Shown here in pieces: positions 8,861 to 18,300 of a DNA stretch of 64,000 nt. The notes beneath the pieces were generated by a model. The model was not told where the DNA came from, made no database searches, and saw only the letters and a list, made by a program, of their open reading frames with translations. The position numbers and the translations under genes were made by a program. The DNA is from an uncultured Flavobacteriales bacterium (lineage in GTDB: Bacteria > Bacteroidota > Bacteroidia > Flavobacteriales_D > Crocinitomicaceae): positions 1 to 64,000 of the forward strand of contig CAIJTF010000045.1 of the NCBI GenBank assembly GCA_903823565.1, written 5' to 3'. Numbering within the stretch: the stretch's first letter is position 1; each line of letters begins with the position of its first letter.

Positions 8861-10311
8861 TCGGCTTTGTAATTCATTATAAATTGAATAGGAAAATCAT
8901 CCAATTGTTTTCGGTTTGTTTTCTCGGGGATAATCCATACGTCGGGTAAAATGGCCTCTATTGTTTGTTTTTCCGTCGGAACAAGGTCTACCTTCATCGT
9001 AGAAATAGAAATGCTAACCCCAGAATGCTCCAAAAAAAATTCTGTCGGATTGGCAAACGTTCCTCCGTTCGTGCCGCTAACTTGGGAACCAAATACAAGT
9101 CCGCGCTTAGTACTTTTAAACCATGCAGTAAAATTCGCGGCGGCGGACATGGTCATTCCGTTTACCAATAGGGCACACCGTCCCGAGAAGTAAAGGTTTT
9201 TATTGTTTTTAAGCGTGGGGGCATTGAGTACCGTATCTAAAGAGCCAAGCGGGCTTTTGTAAAACCGGTATTCGTTCGCTAAGGTGCTGTTTAAGGGTGC
9301 TTTTTTCGCGCTGTTTACGAATTTCCAACGTTGAAAAGAAGATAATTGAGAAAATCGATCATACTCCGAACGCTTGTAGATATAATTTGCTTTGTATTTC
9401 GTCCCCTGGGGAACAAAAAAACTCATCAAGTATTCTTGTAAAAGAATATATCCTCCCGTGTTGTCTCTGAGGTCTATTATGAGTTGCTTTGGGGGATTGG
9501 CAATGAGCGCTGAAAAAATGTCGTCCAACTGCTTTCGGAATGCGCCTGCATGATTTACAGAAAAAGAGCGTATGGTTAGCGTAGCATGACCGTTGGTACG
9601 AACCAGGGTAATGTTGTTTTGATTTTCTCCACTTAATTCTTTCCAAACAGACCAAAGGGGTGGTGAGGATAAAGTAGCCGAAAGGGTGTCCTTAGATTCA
9701 ACCCACGAAAACGTATGTTGAGCCCTATTCATGAGTAAATTGGTAACCATTGGCAACAAGTTCACGGCTATTTCTGTTTGTGCCTTTGTAGACCTTCCCT
9801 CCATGGGACTAAATTGTTTCGCCTCCTTGTAAATACTGTTAATGGATTTTCCGTTAATAGAAAGCAACTCCGCCCCTACAGGAATTTTATTTCCCCATGA
9901 TTTAGTAATAACAAATTGATTGTCCACCAAGGCCAACGTAAACGGTAAATAACGTCTTTTTAAAAGATTATTCCACATAAAATCATACGGGCTAACGCTG
10001 GTGTGTGAGTCTTTTAGCTCAGACAAAAACTCCATCAAAACCGTGGAAAAAGCATAGGTGCTTAAAGAAACGTTGCAACGCTTGAAGGCCCTTTGATACG
10101 CGGCATCAACCCGATATTTGTTTGTGTATCGGTATAAATCAGGGTGTATCTTTTGCAGTTTTTCATAAAGTTCGCTCAAATCTGTACGCATGGTTTCCGG
10201 ACAGAGTCGGTCCCTCAATATATCCGTTTTTAAATCCGTCGATTCATGGCATGGTTGGCTGAAAAGTTCGGCAAAAAACAATAAAAAAGTTAGAAAGAGA
10301 ACCAGCTTCAT
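8857..10311 (-). CDS. S41-family secreted peptidase
   Basis: 484-aa protein with an N-terminal signal peptide (MKLVLFLTFLLFFAELFSQ). The start is set at 10311 because an upstream in-frame ATG at 10371 would bury this signal. The C-terminal half holds the S41 (tail-specific/tricorn-core-like) catalytic fold: LIIDLRDNTGGY, then NGMTMSAAANF with the nucleophilic serine at about residue 388, then GSQVSGTNGG. No obvious PDZ domain; the N-terminal part is helical and family-typical of the periplasmic or lipoprotein S41 enzymes of Bacteroidota. First gene of an operon with the transaminase and omega-amidase, overlapped by 4 bp (ATGA). The functional connection to the two metabolic genes is unclear. 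Confidence 0.85.
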   Translation of the reverse strand: MKLVLFLTFLLFFAELFSQPCHESTDLKTDILRDRLCPETMRTDLSELYEKLQKIHPDLYRYTNKYRVDAAYQRAFKRCNVSLSTYAFSTVLMEFLSELKDSHTSVSPYDFMWNNLLKRRYLPFTLALVDNQFVITKSWGNKIPVGAELLSINGKSINSIYKEAKQFSPMEGRSTKAQTEIAVNLLPMVTNLLMNRAQHTFSWVESKDTLSATLSSPPLWSVWKELSGENQNNITLVRTNGHATLTIRSFSVNHAGAFRKQLDDIFSALIANPPKQLIIDLRDNTGGYILLQEYLMSFFVPQGTKYKANYIYKRSEYDRFSQLSSFQRWKFVNSAKKAPLNSTLANEYRFYKSPLGSLDTVLNAPTLKNNKNLYFSGRCALLVNGMTMSAAANFTAWFKSTKRGLVFGSQVSGTNGGTFANPTEFFLEHSGVSISISTMKVDLVPTEKQTIEAILPDVWIIPEKTNRKQLDDFPIQFIMNYKAE

Positions 10312-10318
10312 TTGTATA

Positions 10319-10326
10319 CAAAAATA
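10319..10326 (-). promoter_or_regulatory. Candidate -7 box (TATTTTTG) for the S41 operon
   Basis: Matches the Bacteroidota sigma -7 element TAnnTTTG on the minus strand. The box ends only 7 nt before the ATG at 10311, so transcription would start at or very near the start codon. No convincing -33 TTG is seen. Confidence 0.4.
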
Positions 10327-10413
10327 GAAATCCCCCTCGTCTTTTAACCGTATATTAATTTTTATTTGCATGAAGTGTGTTTTTATAAAATGTATACCTT
10401 TCGGGTTTGAAAT

Positions 10414-11301
10414 ATGGAGATTTTACTGATTGGTGGAACGGGTTTTATTGGGCAGGCGGTAAGCCGATATTTTAAAAGTAGCGCGGTTCCCGTTTTCGTG
10501 CTAACAAGAAACCCAAAAGAAGAAAATCATCGGTTTTGGGACCCTCAAAATAAAGAAGTGGAAGGAGAGTCATTAAAAAACATCACCCACATCATAAATT
10601 TAAATGGGGCTGGAATTGCAGAAAAACGATGGACACCTTCCCGAAAACGTGAACTATATTCTTCTCGCATTGAGGCAACCGCATATTTGTTTGAATTAAC
10701 AGAAACCCACTGTCCAATGTTGCAACACTATATTGGTGTTTCTGGAATAAACGCCTTCGGTTTCTCCGAAGGTAAAACGTTCCAAGAAAAAGACCCTTTC
10801 GGATCAGACTACTTATCAACCCTTGTTCGAGATTGGGAATCTGCGCATTGGCGCTTTCAAATCCGGGTTAAAACAACGGTGGTGCGGTTGGGAATGGTTT
10901 TGGACCCTAGCGGCGGGGCTTACACAAAAATGGCGGTTCCCACCCGCTTAAGGTTGGGAACCGTTGTTGGCAGCGGAAAACAACTCGTTCCTTGGATTTC
11001 CTTAGAGGATGTTGTGGGTTTGTTGTATCATCTTTGTGTAGCTAAAAAGGATTTTCCCCCCATCATTCATGGGGTTTGTGCCCATTCAACGATGGCTGAA
11101 ATAAGCCACTTCATTGCCCATGAGGAGGGGAAAAAAATATGGCTTCCGAACCTCCCGTCCTTCCTGGTTCATTTACTTTTTGGATCAATGGGTCAGCTCT
11201 TAACTCGATCCCTAAACGTAGGCAACGGCTCCCTCATCGCGACGGGTTATACGATAAAAAACACTACCCTTAATGCCATTACTGATGCGAAAAAAAACTA
11301 A
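10414..11301 (+). CDS. TIGR01777-type NAD(P)-dependent epimerase
   Basis: 295-aa extended-SDR protein. The N-terminal nucleotide-binding motif LIGGTGFIGQAV (GxxGxxG) is followed by NLNGAGIAEKRWTPSRKREL, a signature of the TIGR01777 / YfcH / SDR39U1 family. The usual YxxxK catalytic pair of classical SDRs is not evident, as is normal for this group; cellular function in bacteria is unknown. A near-consensus box TACCTTTC at 10395-10402 lies 11 nt before the ATG. The 3' end overlaps the PhoH gene by 17 bp, suggesting coupled expression. Confidence 0.85.
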   Translation: MEILLIGGTGFIGQAVSRYFKSSAVPVFVLTRNPKEENHRFWDPQNKEVEGESLKNITHIINLNGAGIAEKRWTPSRKRELYSSRIEATAYLFELTETHCPMLQHYIGVSGINAFGFSEGKTFQEKDPFGSDYLSTLVRDWESAHWRFQIRVKTTVVRLGMVLDPSGGAYTKMAVPTRLRLGTVVGSGKQLVPWISLEDVVGLLYHLCVAKKDFPPIIHGVCAHSTMAEISHFIAHEEGKKIWLPNLPSFLVHLLFGSMGQLLTRSLNVGNGSLIATGYTIKNTTLNAITDAKKN

Positions 11302-12610
11302 GATTTTTGTTCTAGACACTTCGGTGCTCATTCATGATCACCATGCAATTATTAATTTCAAAAAACACGATGTTGCTATTCCCATAACGGTACTGGAGGA
11401 GTTGGATAAGTTTAAACTTGGAAACGACACCAAAAACTTTTCTGCCAGAGAGGTCATCCGATACATTGACCGGCTCATCGGAAATGTGCGGCTGCAAGAG
11501 TGGATCAACATTGAAGAGGGTTTAGGTCAGCTTAAAATAGTTATGGATTTAGACCCCAAAAATGTCAATGCCGAAAGGGTTTATGCTTCCTCAAAAAATG
11601 ACCATAAAATTATTAATGCTGCGCTCATATTAAAAGAAGAGTTTCCAGGTCGCTCCGTGGTTTTAGTTACAAAAGACATCAACTTACGCATCAAGGCAAA
11701 GGCTTTGGGGGTTCCTTCCGAAGACTACGAAACGGGGAAGGTTTACGAAATTAAAGACGATTTAGCGCCTACCTATGCCATTGACGGGGTTGAAAGCGAG
11801 TTGATTAGAGAAGTCTTTACCCGAGGAATGGCCGAAGAAAACGGGGTTTTGGGTTCCCTAAAAAAAACCAATGGGTACTATATTTTGAAAAATGGAAAAA
11901 CGTCGAGTTTGGTTTATTACAACGAAAAGGAAAACCTTCTTGAGCGAATTGAAAAAGAATTTGTTTATGGTATTAAACCGAAAAACGCGGAGCAGGCTTT
12001 TGCGTTTCACGCCTTGTTAAATCCTGAAATACAACTTGTAGCCTTACAGGGGGTTGCGGGAACCGGAAAGACGCTGCTTGCATTAGCGGCGGCATTGGAA
12101 CAAGAAAAGAAATTCAACCAAATCATTTTGGCGCGCCCCATTGTTCCGCTATCGAACAAAGAAATCGGGTTTTTGCCTGGAGATGCAAACGATAAAATAG
12201 GCCCATACATGGAGCCCTTGTGGGATAATTTAAAATTTATAAAATCGCAATACGGCGAAAATGAAAAGAAACACAAGGCCATTTTAGAAATGGAGGAAAA
12301 CAAAAAAATTGTCATTACCCCGCTGGCTTTTATCCGCGGAAGAAGCCTTTCTAATATCATGTTTATCATTGATGAGGCGCAAAATCTGACCCCCCATGAA
12401 GTTAAAACGATCATTACGCGTGCGGGAGAAAACACAAAAATCGTTTTCACGGGCGATGTTCACCAAATTGACACACCATATTTGGATGAATATAGCAATG
12501 GTCTGGCCTATTTGATACAGAAAATTAAAAACCAACCGTTGTTTGCCCATGTAAAGCTCGAAAAAGGAGAGCGCTCTGCTTTGGCTAATCTGGCCAACGA
12601 CTGGTTGTAA
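11285..12610 (+). CDS. PIN-domain / PhoH-like ATPase
   Basis: Two-domain cytosolic protein of about 441 aa. Residues 1-150 form a PIN nuclease domain (VLDTSVLIHD, LEELDKFK, LVTKDINLRIKA supply the conserved acidic residues). Residues 225-441 are a PhoH ATPase with Walker A GVAGTGKT and Walker B FIIDEAQN, plus the FTGDVHQIDTPYLDE segment typical of PhoH. PIN-PhoH proteins (PhoH2, YlaK-like) are RNA helicase-nucleases. ATG at 11285 gives the usual family N-terminus; an in-frame ATG at 11273 would add MPLL. Start overlaps the epimerase gene. The stop at 12610 abuts the stop of convergent ftsE at 12611 with no room for a terminator. Confidence 0.92.
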   Translation: MRKKTKIFVLDTSVLIHDHHAIINFKKHDVAIPITVLEELDKFKLGNDTKNFSAREVIRYIDRLIGNVRLQEWINIEEGLGQLKIVMDLDPKNVNAERVYASSKNDHKIINAALILKEEFPGRSVVLVTKDINLRIKAKALGVPSEDYETGKVYEIKDDLAPTYAIDGVESELIREVFTRGMAEENGVLGSLKKTNGYYILKNGKTSSLVYYNEKENLLERIEKEFVYGIKPKNAEQAFAFHALLNPEIQLVALQGVAGTGKTLLALAAALEQEKKFNQIILARPIVPLSNKEIGFLPGDANDKIGPYMEPLWDNLKFIKSQYGENEKKHKAILEMEENKKIVITPLAFIRGRSLSNIMFIIDEAQNLTPHEVKTIITRAGENTKIVFTGDVHQIDTPYLDEYSNGLAYLIQKIKNQPLFAHVKLEKGERSALANLANDWL

Positions 12611-13285
12611 TTAGTCCTCCATAAGGAGCTTACCATCCTCCACCCTAGCGGTTCGGCCTTTATGTTTTTCAACGATTGATAAATTGTGGGTTGCCATTAC
12701 TACGGCCGTTTTTTCCTCGCGCGATAATGCGATTAATAATTGCATAATTTCATCCGCGGTTTCAGTGTCTAGGTTTCCAGTGGGTTCATCGGCAAGAATT
12801 ACCTTGGGCTCATTTAAAAGCGCCCTTGCGATGGAGACTCTTTGCTGTTCTCCGCCCGACAACATTCCTGGGAGGTGGTTTGCCTTTTGTTCCATCCCGA
12901 CCAGTTGTAAAACACTCATGGCGCGTTTGTGAATGTCCGTTTTATTTTTCCACCCCGTGGCCTTTAAAACAAAATACATGTTATGAAGAACCGTCCGATC
13001 CATCAACAACTGAAAATCTTGGAAGACAATTCCAAGGCTCCTTCTTAGATAGGGGACGTTTCTTTTTTTTAGGTCATGGAGGTGAAATCCAGCAACACTT
13101 CCCTCCCCAGCAGTCAATGGGACTTCGGCATACAAGGCTTTTAGTAGGGTACTTTTCCCGCTTCCGGTTTTACCCAATAAATATAAAAACTCTGACTCCG
13201 CGATGGAAAGGGTTACGTCGGTAAGTACCACCTCATTCCCTTGCTTCAAGGTAACGTGATTCAATTGGACAATGGTTTCAGACAT
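12611..13285 (-). CDS. ftsE: Cell-division ABC transporter ATP-binding protein FtsE
   Basis: ABC ATPase of 224 aa. Walker A is GKTGSGKSTLLKA, the signature LSGGEQQR, and Walker B VILADEPTGNLD; NVPYLRRSLGIVFQDFQLL is the FtsE-type Q-loop region. FtsE partners with FtsX to activate septal peptidoglycan hydrolases. ATG at 13285 is used; an earlier in-frame start at 13327 gives an unlikely leader. The gene is transcribed alone here and FtsX is encoded at 37.9 kb, so the pair is split. A near-consensus box (AACTTTTG) ends 2 nt before the start codon. Confidence 0.93.
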   Translation of the reverse strand: MSETIVQLNHVTLKQGNEVVLTDVTLSIAESEFLYLLGKTGSGKSTLLKALYAEVPLTAGEGSVAGFHLHDLKKRNVPYLRRSLGIVFQDFQLLMDRTVLHNMYFVLKATGWKNKTDIHKRAMSVLQLVGMEQKANHLPGMLSGGEQQRVSIARALLNEPKVILADEPTGNLDTETADEIMQLLIALSREEKTAVVMATHNLSIVEKHKGRTARVEDGKLLMED

Positions 13286-13411
13286 AACAAAAGTTGTAAC
13301 GCAAAGGTGTTCAAGAATTATATGCACTTGCCTTGCTGCTAGGATTTTCTCTTAACATGACTGCGTTTATAACTTATTGGTAAGGTGGATGTGGTTTGCC
13401 AAGTCGGAATT

Positions 13412-13419
13412 TACTTTTG
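13412..13419 (+). promoter_or_regulatory. Candidate -7 box (TACTTTTG) for the TPR-barrel operon
   Basis: Exact TAnnTTTG match ending 7 nt before the ATG at 13427. Supports the 13427 start over the in-frame ATG at 13385, which would lie upstream of the box. Confidence 0.4.
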
Positions 13420-13426
13420 TTGCAAC

Positions 13427-16400
13427 ATGCGTAGACTGATTATATACTTCTTTTTGTTCGTTGGTTTTTCTCCAGTCCACGGACAAAGAACCGTTGCCTT
13501 CGAGGGAAAATACGCTACGTTTTATCGTGGCGAAGATTTGTTCGATAAAAAACAATTTGCAGCAGCACGCATTACCTTTGAATCGTTTCTTGAGCAACAA
13601 AAGGGGGAAACACATGCCTTTGTGGTCAAGGCCTCTTACCACCAAGCCTTAAGTGCTTTATCTTTATTTCACACCGATGCAGAAGCGCTGTTGACGTCCC
13701 ATTTGAATCAATTTCCCGAAAGTCCTTATAAAAACCCGAGTTTTATTGCCTTGGGTAATTTAGCCTTTGATCGAGAAAATTTCCAAGACGCCATCGGTTG
13801 GTATACCAAGGTCAACGTATCAGAAGTTGATAGTGCTGTTATGCTTCCTGTGTACTTTAAGTTGGGGTATTCTTATTTTCAGTCACAACAATTGACAGAA
13901 GCGCTAACGTGCTTTAATCGGTGCACCGCAATACAAAATGAATACCAATATCCAAGTTTATATTATTTTGGCCATATTCAATTTGCGCTGGGGAATTATA
14001 GCGGTGCGAAAGCCCCTTTTTTATCCCTCGACACCGCCGGATCATATCCTTCCATTGTGCCCTATTACTTGGTTCAAGTGTATCATGCCGAACAAGAATG
14101 GCAAACGCTAATCTCCTACATCGTTCCGAAAATAGAGTCCAGCGAATTAGAATATAAATCTGAAATTCTTCATTTTTTGGGGGATGCTTACTACCAACAA
14201 GGGTTGATTGAAAAAAATCAAACGCAGCGAACGGCACTCTTTAATGAGGCGGCAAAATATTTAACCAAATTTGGTGCAAACGGAAAAACGTCTCGCGAGG
14301 ATCAATATACGATTGGATATTCATTATTCTCTTCAAACCGTCCTGAAGAAGCGATTGTATATTTTGAAAAAGCAGCCAGAATCGATGATTCTCTTGGGCA
14401 AAATGCCATGTATCAAATTGGGGTTTGTTATTTAAATCTTAAAAAGATGCCTGCGGCGAGAAATGCCTTTGAACGCGCTTCAAAAATGAAATCCCTTCCG
14501 GATTTAGCCGAAGATGCGTTGTTTCAATGTGCTCAAATTTCTTTTGCAATAGACATCAACCCATACGATGAATCCATTCGTGCATTTGAAAAATACATGG
14601 AACAATACCCAGAGTCCAAACGAAAAAACGAAGTATATCAGTTCCTAGTTACGGTATATTCCACGACCAGTAATTTTAAAAAAGCATTGGAGTTTCTCAA
14701 TAAACTTCCGAACAAAACTTTAGAGCAAAAAGCGCTTTATCAAACAACAGCATTTAATTTGGGGGTAGAATATATGGAGAACGACCTATTGGATTCTGCA
14801 TCGCGGTCCTTTAAGCTCGTAGAGTCGTATCCAATGGAAACCGAGCTTATCGCACAATCTAAATTTTGGTTGGCCGAAATTTTATATAGACAAGATGACT
14901 TTAAGGGCAGTATCGCAGCGTTTAAATCCTTTCTTAGCTATGCATCTGCTTCTTTGGTTAAAGAAAAAAACGATGCATACTACAACATGGGTCACGCGTA
15001 TTTAAATTTAAACCAACTGGCCGACGCCCTTCCATGTTTTGTTACGTTCACTCAAAATGCAGAAAAAGACCAGGATAAAACCATTGATGCTTATTTTCAG
15101 TTAGCCGATGGAAATTACCAGCTCGGCAAGGATGAGCAGGCTATTGCCTATTACAAAAAAATTATAGAAAGTTCTTCTGAATTAGAAGATCGGGCGAGCT
15201 TTTATTTAGCAAAGTCGTATGGCTTCAATAAACAGCCGCAACAAAAAATTGCGACACTTGAGCGTTTGCTTTCTCAATACAAACAGTCAAAGTACATCCA
15301 ATCAGCGATTTATGAGCTTGGAATGACGTATAAATCAGAAAAAGACTTAGACAATGCCACCACACAGTTCAAAGACTATATTTTTCGGTACCCCAATAAT
15401 AGCAGAACCATTAACTGTCGAATTGAGCTCGCTGATATTTATTATAAAAAATGGGATTACATTAAAGCCGAAGAGGCTTACAAGCGTATATTAGAGGACT
15501 TTGGAGGCGACAATGAAATTTGTGCGCTAGCTGCAAAGGGTTTGATGGCTGTATATGTTGCTCAAAAAAACCCAGAAAAGGCAGAAAATGTAGCGAATCA
15601 ATATGCTTGTGCACAGATAAGCGGTGACGACAAAGAAAATTTGTATTACAACCCGGCTTTCCAAGCCTATGTTGATTCAAATTATACAGAAGCGGCAGAA
15701 AAATTTAGCCTATACTTGGCTAAATTTCCCTCCGGTACTTTCTCTCAAGATGCAAACCTCTATTTGGGTAATAGTTATTACCGCCTAAAAGATACCTTGA
15801 AATCGATTCCTTATTTTGACGCCTACCTTTCAGGAGCCTCCAACACGTATTTTGAACCAGTATCTTTAAGGTTGTCCTCCTATTTTTACGGAAAAAAAGA
15901 ATATGAAAAAGCCCTCCTTTATTACGGGATTTTGGATAAATATGCAGTAAAACCGAACAACGTTACTACCGCAAAAACGGGGTTAATGCGTTCCGCTTAT
16001 TGGCTTAAGAAATATGACGAGGCCAAACCATATGCTAATGCCGTAAAACAAATTTCGGGAATCAATTCGTTGTTGCTTTTAGAGGCTGAATATATGCTAG
16101 GAACAAGCCATTATTACGGTGGGGAATTAACCGAAGCTAAAACCCCGCTACGGTGGGTAGTGAAAAACACCACGACCATTCGTGGTGCCGAGGCAAAATA
16201 CCTTTTAGCCGAAATAGAATATAAAAACCAGGCCTTGGATTCTGCCAATTTATTAGCGGAACAACTCATTAAGATGAAGCCTAGCTACAACTACTGGGTT
16301 GCTAAAGGCTTGTTGCTTCAGGCTCAAATTTCCATGGACAAAAAAGACTTTGTCGAGGCCACACAAACCTTACTTTCTATAATTGAGTACTATCCTATAA

Positions 16401-16516
16401 AGACAGACCAAATCATTGAACAAGCGCAAAAAATGTTGGATGAAGTGGAAGATTTAAAAAATCCCACCCTAGCCCCTGAAGAAAAAAAGGACTTAAAAAT
16501 TGAAATTAAAAATTAA
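13427..16516 (+). CDS. Large secreted TPR-repeat protein
   Basis: About 1,029 aa with a signal peptide (MRRLIIYFFLFVGFSPVHGQ) and then almost entirely tetratricopeptide-type helix pairs. Repeats such as AIGWYTKV, ALTCFNRC, AIVYFEKAARIDDS, AIRAFEKYMEQYPES, AIAYYKKIIE and TQFKDYIFRYPNN recur about every 34-40 residues; many carry the Y-P-S/N turn seen in outer-membrane-associated TPR scaffolds (BamD/YbgF-like). No catalytic domain. The next gene, an outer-membrane barrel, begins 4 bp after the stop, so the two are very likely co-translated and may form an envelope complex. Function not known; substrate or partner recruitment at the inner face of the outer membrane is inference. Confidence 0.85.
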   Translation: MRRLIIYFFLFVGFSPVHGQRTVAFEGKYATFYRGEDLFDKKQFAAARITFESFLEQQKGETHAFVVKASYHQALSALSLFHTDAEALLTSHLNQFPESPYKNPSFIALGNLAFDRENFQDAIGWYTKVNVSEVDSAVMLPVYFKLGYSYFQSQQLTEALTCFNRCTAIQNEYQYPSLYYFGHIQFALGNYSGAKAPFLSLDTAGSYPSIVPYYLVQVYHAEQEWQTLISYIVPKIESSELEYKSEILHFLGDAYYQQGLIEKNQTQRTALFNEAAKYLTKFGANGKTSREDQYTIGYSLFSSNRPEEAIVYFEKAARIDDSLGQNAMYQIGVCYLNLKKMPAARNAFERASKMKSLPDLAEDALFQCAQISFAIDINPYDESIRAFEKYMEQYPESKRKNEVYQFLVTVYSTTSNFKKALEFLNKLPNKTLEQKALYQTTAFNLGVEYMENDLLDSASRSFKLVESYPMETELIAQSKFWLAEILYRQDDFKGSIAAFKSFLSYASASLVKEKNDAYYNMGHAYLNLNQLADALPCFVTFTQNAEKDQDKTIDAYFQLADGNYQLGKDEQAIAYYKKIIESSSELEDRASFYLAKSYGFNKQPQQKIATLERLLSQYKQSKYIQSAIYELGMTYKSEKDLDNATTQFKDYIFRYPNNSRTINCRIELADIYYKKWDYIKAEEAYKRILEDFGGDNEICALAAKGLMAVYVAQKNPEKAENVANQYACAQISGDDKENLYYNPAFQAYVDSNYTEAAEKFSLYLAKFPSGTFSQDANLYLGNSYYRLKDTLKSIPYFDAYLSGASNTYFEPVSLRLSSYFYGKKEYEKALLYYGILDKYAVKPNNVTTAKTGLMRSAYWLKKYDEAKPYANAVKQISGINSLLLLEAEYMLGTSHYYGGELTEAKTPLRWVVKNTTTIRGAEAKYLLAEIEYKNQALDSANLLAEQLIKMKPSYNYWVAKGLLLQAQISMDKKDFVEATQTLLSIIEYYPIKTDQIIEQAQKMLDEVEDLKNPTLAPEEKKDLKIEIKN

Positions 16517-16520
16517 AACC

Positions 16521-18239
16521 ATGCGCTTTTTTCTGTTGAATCTTAGTGTTTTTTTAGGCGTTTTTACCCTTGCACAAAAGGACGTCTTTGAAGCAGAAGG
16601 AATCGGCTTGAGGGAAATAGACAGAAAGCCTAGGGTGATGAGTTCTCCCAAAATTATTGAACCCAAGCGATTGGAAAACCTTCCTCCTCAAAAACCAATG
16701 GTTTTGGTTTCTGAAACAAAAATCGCGTATGATTCTATCGAGGCGGCTAGTGTTTCTTTAGAAAAGCTTATCGATAAACTCTATCCTTTTTATTTAAAAT
16801 TAGGGATGGGAAGTACGCTCATGCCATTAGGGGAACTGTACGTGAATTCGACTCGCAAAAGCTCTGCCTATTATGGTTTACACGTCAAGCATCTTAGTTT
16901 TTTTGGAGACATTAAAAACAGAGAAAAACAAACCTTGGCGCCTGCCAGCTTCGATAAAACCAACGTTGGAATAACGTTTAAAAATATAAGTTCCACGTAT
17001 GATCTTGAGGGTAGTATCGACTACCTAAACGATGGATTTCATTATTATGGTTTAATAAATCCCTCCGCCAACAAAGATTCCATTGCACAGCGTTACCATA
17101 CGGTACAAAGTACTTTTCAATTTGGAACGAAGAAGTCCGATAGTGCCGCTTTCAACATGGATGCTCAAATTTATTTTAGATCCACGACTGCGGATAATCC
17201 TTTCGTGGATAGTTTATCCCTTTGGAAACCAAGGGAGCAAGCGTTCACATTATCCGCAATGGGAAAAAAACGTAGTGGAAACGATTTGTTTTATGGGGCC
17301 TTCGGACTGCGTTATAACGGATATCAATACGGGATTTTAGACTCAACGCTGCAGGTAGGAGATAGTGGTCTAGTAAGAAAAAACACCATAATCGATCTAC
17401 ACCCGGGTGTTCGATCGTCCTTTTTAGACCAAAAATTAACGCTTGATGCTGGTTTTAATATCAGTATTGATGCGCACGAGAAAACACGAGCTTACTTTTT
17501 CCCAAAGGTTTCCGTTCAATACACCTTAGTGGAGGACATGGTGATTCCTTTCGTAAATTTAGAAGGTGAAGTCCGGCAAAACTCCCTTTATGCGCTATAC
17601 GTACAGAATCCATTCATTCAAACCAACGTCGCTTTGTTTAATGAAATCCGACCCTATCAAATCCAGTTGGGCGTTAAAGGATTGTTGTCAAATAAAATTA
17701 ATTATCAAATAAAAGGCGTTTTTGCCAAACGAAACAATGTGGCGCTTTTCATTAACGACACCCTTCTGTCGTCGGGAAATCGGTTTCAAGTGCGCTACGA
17801 TAGCATGAATTATGCCTGTATCGAGGGAAATGTAAGTTATGAGCTCAATAAGAAAATTAAACTGGATTTTATTGGTCGATTTAATTCTTACGAAATGTTG
17901 CACGAAGCAAAAGCTTGGAATCTTCCACAATGGGATTTCACGCTTCGAGGGGTTTATAATTTATACGACAAGTTAATTGCCAAACTTAGTTTGGACGTGG
18001 CTTTCAATCGATATGCTGAGGTGTTTAAACCGGGAGAAAACGTTGTACAAATAAATAACCAATATGCTTACGCGATGGGAAGCATCATCGATGGGAATTT
18101 AGGGTTTGAATACCGCTATAACACCCGATATAGTGGGTTTTTAAACATTAATAATTTTGTTTCTCAACGGTATTTAAGGTACTATAATTATCCCGTGATG
18201 CCTATTCAAATTGTAGCAGGGATAACCGTCAAATTCTAA
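16521..18239 (+). CDS. Outer-membrane beta-barrel protein (TonB-receptor-like barrel without plug)
   Basis: 572-aa protein with a signal peptide (MRFFLLNLSVFLGVFTLAQ), a short linker with a Pro-rich stretch, then alternating amphipathic strands ending at a C-terminal phenylalanine (VAGITVKF), the mark of an outer-membrane barrel. Strand pairs such as SAYYGLHVKHLSFFGD, ISIDAHEKTRAYFFPKVSVQYT and YGFLNINNF-like segments fit a barrel of roughly 20 strands. I see no N-terminal plug or TonB box. It follows the TPR gene by 4 bp. ATG at 16521 is used because the in-frame start at 16500 lies inside the upstream gene. Substrate unknown. Confidence 0.75.
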   Translation: MRFFLLNLSVFLGVFTLAQKDVFEAEGIGLREIDRKPRVMSSPKIIEPKRLENLPPQKPMVLVSETKIAYDSIEAASVSLEKLIDKLYPFYLKLGMGSTLMPLGELYVNSTRKSSAYYGLHVKHLSFFGDIKNREKQTLAPASFDKTNVGITFKNISSTYDLEGSIDYLNDGFHYYGLINPSANKDSIAQRYHTVQSTFQFGTKKSDSAAFNMDAQIYFRSTTADNPFVDSLSLWKPREQAFTLSAMGKKRSGNDLFYGAFGLRYNGYQYGILDSTLQVGDSGLVRKNTIIDLHPGVRSSFLDQKLTLDAGFNISIDAHEKTRAYFFPKVSVQYTLVEDMVIPFVNLEGEVRQNSLYALYVQNPFIQTNVALFNEIRPYQIQLGVKGLLSNKINYQIKGVFAKRNNVALFINDTLLSSGNRFQVRYDSMNYACIEGNVSYELNKKIKLDFIGRFNSYEMLHEAKAWNLPQWDFTLRGVYNLYDKLIAKLSLDVAFNRYAEVFKPGENVVQINNQYAYAMGSIIDGNLGFEYRYNTRYSGFLNINNFVSQRYLRYYNYPVMPIQIVAGITVKF

Positions 18240-18300
18240 GTATTTTTCTTTCTTGTAAAATTTTGCCGGTTGCGTTGCGTTTCTTGGCGAAATTTTTACT

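Noticed and set aside
12007-12450. Minus-strand 147-aa frame inside phoH
   Set aside because: Antisense to the PhoH ATPase motifs, which are clearly coding on the plus strand.
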